DNA of 64,000 bases, taken from NCBI RefSeq assembly GCF_031624635.1, contig NZ_JAMQOQ010000001.1, positions 372,001 through 436,000 of the forward strand, given 5' to 3'. The notes beneath the pieces were generated by a model. It was given only the letters and a program-made list of their open reading frames with translations. It ran no database searches and was not told where the DNA came from. How positions within the stretch are numbered: the first letter of the stretch is position 1; the number at the start of each line of letters is the position of its first letter. The position numbers and the translations under genes were made by a program. The stretch is from Halogeometricum sp. S3BR5-2 (GTDB taxonomy: Archaea; Halobacteriota; Halobacteria; Halobacteriales; Haloferacaceae). Positions 8,929 to 17,957 of the stretch are shown one piece after another.

Positions 8929-9585
8929 TTACTCGCCGGTGCGGACGCTCACCGTGAGACCGCTGCCGACGGGGAGCACCGTCGTCTCGAAGTCCGGCGC
9001 CGCCCGAACGGCGTCGAGGTAGGCCGCGATGCCCCGCGTCGCCGCGGAGGCGTCGTCCGGAACGCCCTCGCCCTCGGCGTACTCGACCAGCGTCTCGAAG
9101 TCCGCCGGCCCCTGTACCACGTTGTCGGCGACGACGACGCCGCCGACGGCGACTTTGTCGGCCACCTCGTGGAAGCCGTCGACGTAGCGCTCCTTCTCGT
9201 GGTCGACGAGGACGCAGTCGAACGGTCCCTCGTACTCCCCGACCAGTTCGAGAGCGTCGCCCACCTGGTAGTCGAACGCGGGCGCGTAATCCGCCTCCGA
9301 GAGCCAGTCGTACGCCATGTCGAGTTCCTCGCGGTCGTGTTCGGTCAGTACCACTTCCCCGGCGTTCATCCCGCGGGCCCACCACGTCGCAGAGTAGCCG
9401 AATCCCGACCCGAACTCGAAGACGCGTTCGGCGTCGGTGAGGCGGGCGAGGACGCGGAGCGTCCCCCCGGCCGCCGGGCCGACGTGGGGGAAGCCCTCCC
9501 GGTCGGCGTGGGCGGCCATCTCCGCCTGCACGTCGTCGTGTTCCGGCGCCAGTCCGTCGAGGTATCGGCCGATGAGTTCGTCCAT
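8929..9585 (-). CDS. O-methyltransferase family 3 protein
   Basis: The 218-residue class I SAM methyltransferase has the SAM motif [17 protein letters not shown], the acidic ribose contact VVLTEHDRE and the phrase [17 protein letters not shown], which match the caffeoyl-CoA/catechol O-methyltransferase-like family (Methyltransf_3), where an aspartate near LVDH binds a divalent metal. The ATG at 9585 ([12 protein letters not shown]) is chosen over an ATG eight codons upstream because it fits the family N-terminus. The substrate is unknown. It is divergent from the mutase gene, with about 100 bases between starts. Confidence 0.85.
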   Translation of the reverse strand: MDELIGRYLDGLAPEHDDVQAEMAAHADREGFPHVGPAAGGTLRVLARLTDAERVFEFGSGFGYSATWWARGMNAGEVVLTEHDREELDMAYDWLSEADYAPAFDYQVGDALELVGEYEGPFDCVLVDHEKERYVDGFHEVADKVAVGGVVVADNVVQGPADFETLVEYAEGEGVPDDASAATRGIAAYLDAVRAAPDFETTVLPVGSGLTVSVRTGE

Positions 9586-9654
9586 ACGTACGCTTCCGAA
9601 TGCCGGCACCTCAGTCTACCCCCTACGTACCTTTGGGTCCCCCAATCCACGCCG

Positions 9655-9660
9655 TTAAGT
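9655..9660 (+). promoter_or_regulatory. TATA box of the methylmalonyl-CoA mutase gene
   Basis: TTAAGT centred about 27 bases before the ATG at 9685. Confidence 0.55.
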
Positions 9661-9684
9661 CGCCGCCGACCGTCATCTTCGACC

Positions 9685-11361
9685 ATGTTCGACCCCGACG
9701 AATTGGAGGAGATACGAGAGGCGAAGGACGAGTGGGAGGAGGAGACGCTCGCGCCGACGCTGGACCGCTTCGGGGAGCGCCGGGAGGAGTTTCGGACCGA
9801 CACCGAGGGACAGGAGGTCAAACGGCTGTACACCCCCGACGACGTGGCCGGCCACGACTACCGCGAGGACGCCGGCTTCCCGGGCGAGGAGCCCTACACC
9901 CGCGGCGTCTACCCGACGATGCACCGCGGCCGCCTGTGGACGATGCGGCAGTACGCCGGGATGGGCACCGCCGCCGAGACGAACGAGCGCTTCGAGTACC
10001 TCATCGAGAACGGCTCCTCGGGGCTGTCGATGGCGTTCGACCTCCCGACGCAGAAGGGGTACGACTCCGACGCGGCGATGGCGGCGGGCGAAGTCGGCAA
10101 GGCCGGCGTCGCCATCGACACCCTGCGCGACATGGAAGTCGTCTTCGACGAAATCCCCCTGGACGAGGTATCGACGTCGATGACCATCAACGCGCCCGCG
10201 GCGGTGCTCCTCGCGATGTACATCGCCATCGGCGACCAGCAGGGCGTGCCGCGCGAGGAACTGCGCGGGACCATCCAGAACGACATCCTGAAGGAGTACA
10301 TCGCGCGCAACCTCTACATCTACCCGCCGGAGTCGTCGATGCGGCTCATCACGGACATCTTCGAGTTCTGCGGCGCCGAGACGCCGAACTTCAACACCAT
10401 CTCCATCTCCGGCTACCACATCCGCGAGGCGGGGTCGACCGCCGCACAGGAGATAGCGTTCACGCTCGGCGACGGCATCGAGTACGTCGAGGCGGCCCTC
10501 GACGCCGGCCTCGACGTCGACGAGTTCGCGCCCCAGTTGTCGTTCTTCTTCAACGCGCACAACAACATCTTCGAGGAGGTGGCGAAGTTCCGCGCCGCCC
10601 GGCGCATGTGGGGCAAGATAATGGAGGAGCGCTTCGGCGCGGAGAACCCGAAATCCAAGCAGCTGAAGTTCCACACGCAGACGGGCGGCTCCACCCTCAC
10701 GGCCCAGCAGGTGGAGAACAACGTCGTCCGCGTCGGCTATCAGGCGCTCGCGGCCGTCCTCGGCGGGACGCAGAGCCTCCACACGAACGGGAAGGACGAG
10801 GCGCTGTCGCTCCCGACGGAGAAGTCCGTCCGGACGGCGCTGCGCACCCAGCAGATTCTCGCGCACGAGTCCGGCGCCGCGGATACCATCGACCCCCTCG
10901 CGGGCAGTTACTACGTCGAGTCGCTGACCGACGAATTAGAAGAGGAAGCGTTCGAGATTCTGGAGGACGTCGGCCGCCGCGGCGGGATGCTCGACGCCGT
11001 GAAGTCCCAGTGGGTCCAGCGGCAGATTCAGGACGTCGCGTACGAGCGTCAGCGCGAGATAGAGGAGGGAGAGCGAGTCATCGTCGGCGTCAACGAGTAC
11101 CAGGTCGACGAGGAACCGGACCCCGACGTCGAGGAGATGGACGAGGAGGACGAGGAGCGACAGAAGGAGCGACTGGCCGAGGTGAAAGAAGAGCGCGACG
11201 AGGAGGCCGTCGAGGAGGCCCTCGCCGCCCTCCGCGACGCCGCCGCGGGCGACGCCAACCTCGTCCCGCCCATCGTCGACGCCGTGAAGACGTACGCGAC
11301 GGTCGGCGAGATATCGAACACGCTCCGCGACGAGTTCGGCGAGTACCGCCCGTCGGCCTGA
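9685..11361 (+). CDS. mcmA1: Methylmalonyl-CoA mutase large subunit (catalytic domain)
   Basis: The 558-residue product is the TIM-barrel catalytic subunit that interconverts succinyl-CoA and (R)-methylmalonyl-CoA with adenosylcobalamin. The hallmark stretch [20 protein letters not shown], the segment [11 protein letters not shown] and [14 protein letters not shown] match mutases. The protein ends without the B12-binding domain, so this is the split archaeal type that needs a separate small cobalamin-binding subunit, which is not encoded in this window. An acidic insert near 475-505 ([16 protein letters not shown]) is a halophilic feature. The frame is open far upstream, but [14 protein letters not shown] after the TATA box is the natural start. 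The epimerase lies 1.2 kb downstream. Confidence 0.93.
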   Translation: MFDPDELEEIREAKDEWEEETLAPTLDRFGERREEFRTDTEGQEVKRLYTPDDVAGHDYREDAGFPGEEPYTRGVYPTMHRGRLWTMRQYAGMGTAAETNERFEYLIENGSSGLSMAFDLPTQKGYDSDAAMAAGEVGKAGVAIDTLRDMEVVFDEIPLDEVSTSMTINAPAAVLLAMYIAIGDQQGVPREELRGTIQNDILKEYIARNLYIYPPESSMRLITDIFEFCGAETPNFNTISISGYHIREAGSTAAQEIAFTLGDGIEYVEAALDAGLDVDEFAPQLSFFFNAHNNIFEEVAKFRAARRMWGKIMEERFGAENPKSKQLKFHTQTGGSTLTAQQVENNVVRVGYQALAAVLGGTQSLHTNGKDEALSLPTEKSVRTALRTQQILAHESGAADTIDPLAGSYYVESLTDELEEEAFEILEDVGRRGGMLDAVKSQWVQRQIQDVAYERQREIEEGERVIVGVNEYQVDEEPDPDVEEMDEEDEERQKERLAEVKEERDEEAVEEALAALRDAAAGDANLVPPIVDAVKTYATVGEISNTLRDEFGEYRPSA

Positions 11362-11490
11362 CTCCTCCTCCTCTCTCCTCGTCTCCCCCGTGACACTCGT
11401 TCCCGCGCCTCAGAAACGTTGATTGTCCGACACTCGGTGGGTACTGGTATGTTCCTTCGCACCTGATCAGCGCCGTTCGACCCGTCCGTC

Positions 11491-11516
11491 CGCCCGGCCC
11501 TCGCGGGCCGACGGCG
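11491..11516. other. GC-rich hairpin in a 259-base gap
   Basis: CGGCCC (11495-11500), loop TCGC, GGGCCG (11505-11510), extended by CGCC/GGCG with a two-base bulge. It lies between the mutase stop and a small membrane gene. It may be a transcription-termination or untranslated-RNA structure; no motif of a known RNA is visible. Confidence 0.35.
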
Positions 11517-11620
11517 GGCGGTTCGCCCGGTCCGCCGACCGTCGCTTCCCGACGCGGCCGCGCCCCGATGGCACCGCCGCGTCGCCGTCCCGTGTTCGAC
11601 CGAACTCCGTAGATACATCC

Positions 11621-11932
11621 ATGTCACGCAAACGCTCAGACGACTCGGACCGCAGTTCGTCCCTCTCGCTCGTCGCGCCCAGCGTCTACCGCCGGTCGCC
11701 CCGCGACGCCCCGCCCCTGACCGTTCAGGCCGGGTTCGTCGGCCTCGTCGTCGCCGGCGTCGCCGTCCTCTCGTACCCCGTCGCGGCCGTCGCGGCGGCG
11801 GTCGGCGTCGCCGTCGTCGGACTGCTCGTCACGGCCGCGGGCCGCGCGGTGCGGCGCGCCGCCGCCCGCGAGGCGACGCTCCGCGTCCCTCTCGCCGGCG
11901 TCGAGGTGACCGTCGCCCGGTCGGGCGAGTAG
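11621..11932 (+). CDS. Small membrane protein
   Basis: The 103-residue protein begins MSRKRSDDSDRSS at the ATG at 11621; upstream in-frame codons give a low-complexity arginine/proline stretch typical of read-through non-coding DNA. Two hydrophobic segments (about 38-58 and 60-80, rich in V, A and G) are followed by a basic RAVRRAAARE and a short beta-like tail (LRVPLAGVEVTVARSGE). It is probably a two-helix membrane protein with a cytoplasmic tail. The family is not recognised. It sits in the mutase-epimerase interval, but nothing shows a functional link. Confidence 0.6.
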   Translation: MSRKRSDDSDRSSSLSLVAPSVYRRSPRDAPPLTVQAGFVGLVVAGVAVLSYPVAAVAAAVGVAVVGLLVTAAGRAVRRAAAREATLRVPLAGVEVTVARSGE

Positions 11933-11989
11933 TCCGCTCGGGGGCGACCCCACCGAACGTTCTTTTCATGCCGATAATAACTACGACCG

Positions 11990-12487
11990 ATGGCCGGAAC
12001 CCCGGACCCCGTCCTCGGGTCGGACGCGCTGACCGCCGCCGTCTCCCTCCTCGCGGCCGCGGCCGCCGTCGCCCTCGCCGCCCGGTCGCGGGAGGCGGCG
12101 AGTTCCCGCACCCGCGCTCTCGCCCTCGGGGGCGGCGTCGGCTACGCCGTCGTCGCCGTCGGTCTCTGGTTCGTCGTCCGCCTCGTCACGGGGCAGTTCG
12201 CGCAGTACTCGGCGTCGGCGACGCAGTGGGCCGGCGTCGTCCTCCTCTCGACGCCCGCTGTGGCGCTCCACGCCGGCCTCGCTCTCTACCTGCACGCGCG
12301 ATGGGAGTACCTGTCGCCGTTGGTCGTCCTGTTCGCCGTGACCGCCCTCCTCGCGTGGTTGTTCCTCCGCGTCGGCGGCGAGACGGACTCGTTGGGACTG
12401 TACGCGATTCTGTTCGGTCCCGCCGTTCCCCTCGTCCTCCTCGTCCTCGCGGCGGCGGAGTACGGCGTCCGGGCCCTCGTCGGGTGA
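11990..12487 (+). CDS. Multi-pass membrane protein, unknown function
   Basis: The 165-residue, very hydrophobic product has five predicted membrane helices (about 12-32, 45-67, 78-98, 107-127 and 135-160). Charged residues are limited to loops (RSREAASSRTR, RVGGETDS). It has no transporter or enzyme signature that I recognise. It lies just upstream of the methylmalonyl-CoA epimerase gene, separated by about 50 bases that hold the epimerase's own TATA-like box, so cotranscription is not certain. Confidence 0.65.
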   Translation: MAGTPDPVLGSDALTAAVSLLAAAAAVALAARSREAASSRTRALALGGGVGYAVVAVGLWFVVRLVTGQFAQYSASATQWAGVVLLSTPAVALHAGLALYLHARWEYLSPLVVLFAVTALLAWLFLRVGGETDSLGLYAILFGPAVPLVLLVLAAAEYGVRALVG

Positions 12488-12536
12488 GGCGCCGACCTCC
12501 GGATTTATTCGCGTTCCCGCCGACCACACGCGCACG

Positions 12537-12920
12537 ATGGATTTCGACCACCTCGGCGTCGCCACGGCGGACGCCACCGGCCTCGCGGCCCTGTTCACCG
12601 AACTGTTCGACGCCCCCGTCGCCCACGAGGAGGAGTTCGACGGGATGAGCGTCCTGTTCCTCGAACTTGGTGAGGGATACTTCGAGTTGCTCGAACCGCA
12701 CGAGGGCGGCGCGGTGTCGAGGTATCTGGAGGACGACGGCCCCGGCATCCACCACGTCGCCCTGCGGACCGACGACATCGAGGGCGCACTGGAGACGGCG
12801 CGCGGCGCGGGCGTCGAGTGCATCGACGACGACCCTCGGCCGGGCGCGTGGGGGCACGACGTCGCCTTCCTGCACCCGAAGTCGACGGGCGGCGTGCTGG
12901 TGGAGTTCGTCGAGCACTGA
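12537..12920 (+). CDS. mce: Methylmalonyl-CoA epimerase (VOC superfamily)
   Basis: The 127-residue vicinal-oxygen-chelate protein interconverts (S)- and (R)-methylmalonyl-CoA, supplying the isomer used by the mutase encoded upstream. The two beta-alpha-beta-beta-beta repeats carry metal ligands H5 (MDFDHLGVA), a glutamate in YFELLEP, a histidine in GIHHVALRT and a glutamate near the end (VLVEFVEH). Length and ligand spacing match the family. A TATA-like TTTATT about 35 bases upstream suggests its own promoter. Confidence 0.9.
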   Translation: MDFDHLGVATADATGLAALFTELFDAPVAHEEEFDGMSVLFLELGEGYFELLEPHEGGAVSRYLEDDGPGIHHVALRTDDIEGALETARGAGVECIDDDPRPGAWGHDVAFLHPKSTGGVLVEFVEH

Positions 12921-13001
12921 CGGCGACCGAATCGCCGCGGCACGGGTGGACGCGAGGACCCCGACCGGCATAGCTTTCGATCGAATGCCACAGATGAGGT
13001 T

Positions 13002-13205
13002 GTGGACAGAGACGAACTCTACCGGGTCACGACGCTGTTTCTGGTTTCGATGCTCGTCCTGAACGCGGACCTCTCGGCGACGGCGTTTCCGATGAGTCTC
13101 TTCACCGGACTCGCGACCGTCGTCGCACTCGCCGCGATGATTCTCGCGCCGTCGTACGTCCTCGCGGACGCGGTCGTGTCCCTGCAAGACCGCCTCGGTT
13201 CCTGA
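13002..13205 (+). CDS. Small two-helix membrane protein
   Basis: The 67-residue product starts at a GTG (13002) directly before GAC AGA GAC; no in-frame ATG exists nearby. Residues about 8-28 and 33-55 form two hydrophobic helices separated by a short MSLFTG loop, and the tail is polar (SLQDRLGS). It is conserved-looking but the family is unrecognised. It lies between mce and the MenE-like gene. Confidence 0.5.
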   Translation: MDRDELYRVTTLFLVSMLVLNADLSATAFPMSLFTGLATVVALAAMILAPSYVLADAVVSLQDRLGS

Positions 13206-13266
13206 CCGTCGGGCGGTCCGACCGCGTCGCGAAAGGTAGTTCACCGCGGACCGCGAGGTGGGAACG

Positions 13267-14895
13267 ATGCGAGACTGGCTCTCTCACCGCGTTCGGGCGT
13301 CGCCCGACGGGACGGCGCTCGTCCGGGCCGCAACGGGCGAGTCGTGGACGTTCGCCGAGTTGGACGGGTTGGTCGAGGAGACGGCGGGGCGACTCGCCGC
13401 CCTCGGCGTCGAACCCGGCGACCACCTCGGGACGGTCCTCGGCCCGCGCGTGGAGTACGTCGCGCTGATTCACGCGGCGATGCGCCTCGGCGTGACGCTC
13501 GTGCCGATGGGGGACTCCCTCACCGTCCCGGAACTCCGCGGACAGGTCGTGACCGCCGACGTGACCGCCCTCGTCTGCGACGCCGAGACCGAAGCCGTCG
13601 CCGCCGACGTCGCGGACGCCGCCGCCGTCCCCCTCGTCAGCGTCGACGCGCCGGCGACGCAGGGGACCGTCCACCTCGCCGACGTGCTCCCCGACTCGGT
13701 GACGCCGGCGTCGTGGTCCTTCGACGACGTGCAACTCTTACTCTTCACCTCGGGGACGACGGGGGACCCGAAGGCGGTGAAACTGACGACGGGGAACCTC
13801 TTGGCCAGCGCCGTCGCCTCGGTGTTCCGCCTCGGGTTCGACCCCGAGGACCGCTGGCTGGTGACGCTCTCGCTCCACCACATGGGCGGCATCGCGCCCG
13901 TCCTGCGGATGCCGCTGTACGGGATGACCGTCGTCCTCCGCGAGGAGTTCGACGCGGGGGACGCCGCCGACGACGTGGACCGCTTCGACGTGACCGCCGT
14001 CTCTCTCGTCCCGACGATGCTCCGCCGGATGCTGGACAGTCGCGGGACGCTGGGGTCGTCGCTCCGGGCGGTCCTCCTCGGCGGCGCGCCCGCCCCGCGC
14101 GAACTCGTCGAGCGCTGTCGGGACTACTCCGTCCCGGTCTACCCCACCTACGGGATGACCGAGACGGCCTCGCAGATGGCGACGGCGACGCCCTCGGAGG
14201 CGTTCGAGCACGCCGGCACCGTCGGCCGACCCCTGTTCTGGACGGACGTGACCGTCGTCGGCGGGGACGGCGAGCGACTGCCGCCGGGCGAGACGGGCGA
14301 GTTCGTCGTGGACGGTCCGACCGTCTCGCCGGGGTATTACGGGGACCCGGAGGCGACGAGCGACGCGTTCGGCGAACGCGGCCTGCGGACCGGCGACGTG
14401 GGGTACGTCGACGACGGCGGCCGCCTGTACGTCCTCAACCGCGTCGACGACCGCATCATCACCGGCGGGGAGAACGTCGACCCCGGCGAGGTGGCCGACG
14501 TCCTCCGTTCGCACCCCGACGTGCGCGACGCCGCCGTCGTCGGCGTCCCGGACGAGGAGTGGGGCGAACGCGTCTCCGCGCTGGTCGTCCCCGAGGGAGA
14601 CGAACTCGACCGGGACGCTCTCGTCGAGTTCGCCCGGGAACGACTGGCCGGGTTCAAACTCCCGCGCGTCGTCGCCGTCGCCGACGAACTCCCGCGGACC
14701 GTCTCGGGCACCGTGCGGCGCGGCGCGGTGCGCGAACTGCTCGCGGAGTGGGAGGACGGGAGCGACGGGGCGGACGGCGACGACGCCGCCGCGGACGACG
14801 CGGACGGAGACGGAGACGCCGAAACGGCCGACTCGGTTCGAACGGACGCCGACGACCCGTCCGGCTCGAACTCCGACGTCGACGCCGACCCCTGA
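13267..14895 (+). CDS. menE: 2-succinylbenzoate-CoA ligase-like (MenE), ANL superfamily
   Basis: The 542-residue acyl/aryl-CoA ligase would activate o-succinylbenzoate with ATP and CoA in menaquinone synthesis. The AMP-binding motif LLFTSGTTGDPKAVKLT, the YPTYGMTETASQMAT segment (typical of MenE), the hinge YVLNRVDDRIITGGENVDP and the C-terminal lysine region (PRTVSGTVRRGAVREL) are all visible; the last motif has threonine/valine-arginine where many ligases have T-G-K, so the catalytic lysine position needs alignment. A 50-residue acidic tail follows. No other men genes are adjacent, so the substrate rests on similarity alone. The ATG at 13267 is preferred to a GTG nine bases upstream. Confidence 0.72.
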   Translation: MRDWLSHRVRASPDGTALVRAATGESWTFAELDGLVEETAGRLAALGVEPGDHLGTVLGPRVEYVALIHAAMRLGVTLVPMGDSLTVPELRGQVVTADVTALVCDAETEAVAADVADAAAVPLVSVDAPATQGTVHLADVLPDSVTPASWSFDDVQLLLFTSGTTGDPKAVKLTTGNLLASAVASVFRLGFDPEDRWLVTLSLHHMGGIAPVLRMPLYGMTVVLREEFDAGDAADDVDRFDVTAVSLVPTMLRRMLDSRGTLGSSLRAVLLGGAPAPRELVERCRDYSVPVYPTYGMTETASQMATATPSEAFEHAGTVGRPLFWTDVTVVGGDGERLPPGETGEFVVDGPTVSPGYYGDPEATSDAFGERGLRTGDVGYVDDGGRLYVLNRVDDRIITGGENVDPGEVADVLRSHPDVRDAAVVGVPDEEWGERVSALVVPEGDELDRDALVEFARERLAGFKLPRVVAVADELPRTVSGTVRRGAVRELLAEWEDGSDGADGDDAAADDADGDGDAETADSVRTDADDPSGSNSDVDADP

Positions 14896-14985
14896 CCGTC
14901 CGAACGCGGAACAGCGAAACCAACTCGCCGTACCGCGCCGGCAGTTCACAAACGATAATGAGGGTCCGGCCCCTCTGTCCGCGGT

Positions 14986-16647
14986 ATGCCTGGTGCAACG
15001 GCCCAGACGCTTCGACCGTTCCTGTGGCGCGCGCGGCGGATGTTCCCCGACCGAGAGGTCGTCTCGCGGACCCACGAGGGGATTCACCGCTACACGTACG
15101 CCGAGTACGCCGACCGCGTGGGGCAGTTGGCGAACGCCCTCGACGGGGCGGGCGTCGAACGCGGCGACCGGGTGGGGACGTTCTGTTGGAACCACCACCG
15201 CCACTACGAGACGTACTTCGCCGCGCCGTCGATGGGCGCGCAACTGCACACCATCAACCCCCTGCTGCCCGACCACCACGTGCAGTACATCGTGGAGAAC
15301 GCCGCGGACCGAATCGTCCTCGTCGACCCCTCTCTCGTGGAGAAACTGGCCGGAGCCTACGACGAGGAGGCGTTCGCGTCCGTGGAGCGGTTCGTCGTGA
15401 TGGGAAGCGAGGTTCCGGACACCTCCCTCGAGAACGTCGTCGACTACGAGTCCTTCCTCGAAGGCGAGGACGCGACGTACGACTGGCCGGACCTGCCGGG
15501 CGACCAACCGGCGGGGATGTGTTACACCTCCGGCACCACGGGGAAACCGAAGGGCGTCGAGTACACCCAAGAGATGCTGTGGTCGCACACGATGGCGACG
15601 CTGCCCGAGGCGGGTCTGGACCTCCGCTCCTCGGACGTGGTGATGCCCGTCGTGCCCATGTTCCACGTCAACGCCTGGGGGATGCCTTTCTCGACCACCG
15701 CGGCCGGCGCGAAGCACGTCTATCCGGGGCCGTCGCCGTCGCCCGCCGACCTCGCCTCCCTCATCGAGGAGGAGGGCGTGACGCTCACCGCGGGCGTGCC
15801 GACGGTGTGGCTCGGTCTCTTGGAGTATCTGGAGGAGAACGACGCGGACATGTCCTCGCTGGAGACCATCGTCATCGGCGGGTCGGCGGCGCCGAAGTCG
15901 GTCATCCGGCGCTTCGACGAGGAGTACGACGTGGACGTCCTGCACGCGTGGGGGATGACCGAGATGTCGCCCATCGGCACCGTCTCGCGCCTCAAACCCG
16001 GCATGGAGTCGCTTCCGGACGAGGAGCGCTACGACAAGCAGGCCAAACAGGGCCTCCTCATCCCGGGCCTGGAGATGCGCGTCGTCGGCGACGACGGCGA
16101 GGAACTCCCGTGGGACGGGGAGGCGTTCGGCGAACTCCACGTCCGCGGGCCGTGGGTGACGACGGAGTACTTCGAGCGTCCGGAGGCCAACGAGGAGGAC
16201 TTCGAAGGAAACTGGCTCAAAACCGGAGACGTGGTGACCGTCGACGAGGAGGGCTACGTGCAGATAGTCGACCGGGCGAAGGACGTCATCAAGTCGGGCG
16301 GGGAGTGGATCTCCTCGGTCGAGTTGGAGAACGCCCTCATGGCCCACGACGACGTGGCGGAGGCGACGGTCGTCGGCGTCCCCCACCAGCGCTGGCAGGA
16401 GCGTCCTGTCGCGTTCGTCGTCCCCGCGGCGTCCGCGGACGAGGAGACGCTGAAGAGCGAACTGGTCGAGATGGTGAAATCGGAGTTCCCGAAGTGGTGG
16501 GCGCCCGACGAAGTGGTGTTCATCGAGGAGGTGCCGAAGACGGCCACCGGGAAGTTCGACAAGAAGGTGCTCCGAGAGGAGTACGACGACGAGTCGCTGG
16601 TCGAGGGGAAGACGCCCGAAGACGCCGCGCCCGACGCGGACGACTGA
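14986..16647 (+). CDS. Fatty acyl-CoA ligase (AMP-forming, FadD type)
   Basis: The 553-residue ANL-superfamily enzyme makes acyl-CoA from free fatty acid, ATP and CoA. Visible motifs are the P-loop MCYTSGTTGKPKGVEYT, the fatty-acid-family FHVNAWGMPF, HAWGMTEMSPIG, the hinge WLKTGDVVTVDEEGYVQIVDRAKDVIKSGGEWIS and the catalytic lysine motif VPKTATGKFDKK. This is the medium/long-chain subgroup that is common in haloarchaea. It is followed by an acyl-CoA dehydrogenase in the same direction, separated by a palindrome, which suggests a fatty-acid degradation pair with separate control. The ATG at 14986 follows an AACGATAATG element that could be the TATA box. Confidence 0.9.
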   Translation: MPGATAQTLRPFLWRARRMFPDREVVSRTHEGIHRYTYAEYADRVGQLANALDGAGVERGDRVGTFCWNHHRHYETYFAAPSMGAQLHTINPLLPDHHVQYIVENAADRIVLVDPSLVEKLAGAYDEEAFASVERFVVMGSEVPDTSLENVVDYESFLEGEDATYDWPDLPGDQPAGMCYTSGTTGKPKGVEYTQEMLWSHTMATLPEAGLDLRSSDVVMPVVPMFHVNAWGMPFSTTAAGAKHVYPGPSPSPADLASLIEEEGVTLTAGVPTVWLGLLEYLEENDADMSSLETIVIGGSAAPKSVIRRFDEEYDVDVLHAWGMTEMSPIGTVSRLKPGMESLPDEERYDKQAKQGLLIPGLEMRVVGDDGEELPWDGEAFGELHVRGPWVTTEYFERPEANEEDFEGNWLKTGDVVTVDEEGYVQIVDRAKDVIKSGGEWISSVELENALMAHDDVAEATVVGVPHQRWQERPVAFVVPAASADEETLKSELVEMVKSEFPKWWAPDEVVFIEEVPKTATGKFDKKVLREEYDDESLVEGKTPEDAAPDADD

Positions 16648-16661
16648 GCGGCGTCGGCGCT

Positions 16662-16686
16662 CTTGAAACGATAAACTCGTTTCAAG
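16662..16686. promoter_or_regulatory. Perfect 9-base inverted repeat, candidate operator
   Basis: CTTGAAACG, a 7-base spacer ATAAACT, then CGTTTCAAG: a perfect dyad, AT-rich against GC-rich surroundings. It lies 15 bases after the acyl-CoA ligase stop and about 18 bases upstream of the TATA box of the acyl-CoA dehydrogenase gene, a position suited to a repressor or activator. It could instead be a terminator hairpin for the ligase, but there is no T-run. Confidence 0.6.
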
Positions 16687-16703
16687 GTTTCCACAGTTCC
16701 GAG

Positions 16704-16712
16704 GATTATTTT
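16704..16712 (+). promoter_or_regulatory. TATA box of the acyl-CoA dehydrogenase gene
   Basis: GATTATTTT region (16704-16712) centred about 28 bases before the ATG at 16736; the core is unusually AT-rich. Confidence 0.55.
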
Positions 16713-16735
16713 ACCTCACGATTCTTTCATCGGAT

Positions 16736-17884
16736 ATGGACCTGTTAGAGGAGAGCGTCGTCCCCGAACACGCCCGAGACGTGAAGCGGACGGCGCGCGA
16801 GTTCGCCGACGAGCACATCCGCCCGAACGCGGAGGAGTACTTCGAGAGCGGCGACTACCCGTGGGACATCTTGGAGGCCGGCATGGACGCCGGCATCGTC
16901 GCGCAGGACATCGGCGAGGAGTACGGCGGGAAGGGGTACGACCTCCAGCAGGTCCTCGCAATCAACGAGGAACTCTACCGGGCCGACGCGGGCATCGCGC
17001 TGACGATGATGCTCGCCTCGTTCGGCTGTGAGATGGTCGAGCACTACGGCACCGAAGAGCAGAAAGACGAGTACCTGCGCCCCGTCGCCGCGAACGACCA
17101 GATTTCGGGCCTCGCGGTGTCGGAACCGCAGACCGGGTCCGACATGGCCGGGATGACGACCAGCGCCGAGAAGACCGACGAGGGCTGGGTGCTCAACGGC
17201 GAGAAGTACTGGGTCGGCAACGCCGTCGAGGCCGACTGGCTGACCGTCTACGCGAAGACGGACGACAGCGACGACCGCTACTCGAACTACACGATGTTCA
17301 TCGTGGAGACCGACCGGGAGGGCTACGAGGCCGAGCACATCCCCGAGAAGATGGGCATGCGCGCCTCCAAGCAGGGCCACATCGTCTTCGACGACTGCGT
17401 CGTCCCCGAGGAGAACGTCATCGGCACGGCCGGCGGCGGGTTCTACATGCTCGCGGAGTTCTTCAACCACGGCCGCGTCGTCGTCGGCGGTCACGGCATC
17501 GGCCTCGCCGCCCGCGCCATCGAGGAGACGTGGGAGTTCGTCCACGACCGCGAGGCGTTCGGCCGCAACATCTCTGACTTCCAGTCGACGCAGCACACCC
17601 TCGCCGACATGCGCATGGAGTTCGAGGCGGCCCGGTCGCTCAACTGGCGCGCCGCCGAGAAGGTGGCGAACGGCGACGACGCCGGCCTCTGGGCCGCGAT
17701 GACGAAGACGAAGTCGACGGAGACGGCCGTCTTCTGCGCCGAACGGGGGATGCAGATGCACGGCGGCCGCTCGGTGCTCAACGAGTACCCCATCTCGCGC
17801 GTCTACCGCGACGTCCGCATTCCGGTCATCTACGAGGGCGCAAACGAGATTCAGCGCAACCTCATCTACCGGCAGTCGAAGTAA
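16736..17884 (+). CDS. Acyl-CoA dehydrogenase
   Basis: The 382-residue FAD flavoprotein makes the first oxidation of beta-oxidation, forming trans-2-enoyl-CoA. The N-terminal helical domain, the FAD-binding signature SGLAVSEPQTGSDMAGM (about 122-138), the middle beta domain with GEKYWVGNA, and the C-terminal helical domain with the catalytic base E367 in VIYEGANEIQR are all present. Length is normal. It would pass product to an enoyl-CoA hydratase such as the one at 3721. Regulation through the upstream inverted repeat is likely but unproven. Confidence 0.94.
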   Translation: MDLLEESVVPEHARDVKRTAREFADEHIRPNAEEYFESGDYPWDILEAGMDAGIVAQDIGEEYGGKGYDLQQVLAINEELYRADAGIALTMMLASFGCEMVEHYGTEEQKDEYLRPVAANDQISGLAVSEPQTGSDMAGMTTSAEKTDEGWVLNGEKYWVGNAVEADWLTVYAKTDDSDDRYSNYTMFIVETDREGYEAEHIPEKMGMRASKQGHIVFDDCVVPEENVIGTAGGGFYMLAEFFNHGRVVVGGHGIGLAARAIEETWEFVHDREAFGRNISDFQSTQHTLADMRMEFEAARSLNWRAAEKVANGDDAGLWAAMTKTKSTETAVFCAERGMQMHGGRSVLNEYPISRVYRDVRIPVIYEGANEIQRNLIYRQSK

Positions 17885-17927
17885 GGGACGCGTCCGCACC
17901 GCGCGGGCGGCGACGCAGACCTGTCAT

Positions 17928-17935
17928 CTATTTAT
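17928..17935 (+). promoter_or_regulatory. TATA box of the 17958 gene
   Basis: TCTATTTAT region centred about 26 bases before the ATG at 17958. Confidence 0.5.
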
Positions 17936-17957
17936 CCGTTCGACGTGACTGGCGACC

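Noticed and set aside
11423-11620. N-terminal extension of the small membrane protein at 11621
   Set aside because: The extension is arginine/proline low complexity and contains the GC hairpin; the ATG at 11621 is the better start.
13738-16386. Very long open frame (about 880 codons) on the minus strand opposite the two acyl-CoA ligase genes
   Set aside because: It is a mirror of GC-rich genes on the plus strand; its translation is low-complexity and has no family pattern, while the plus strand has complete ligase motifs.
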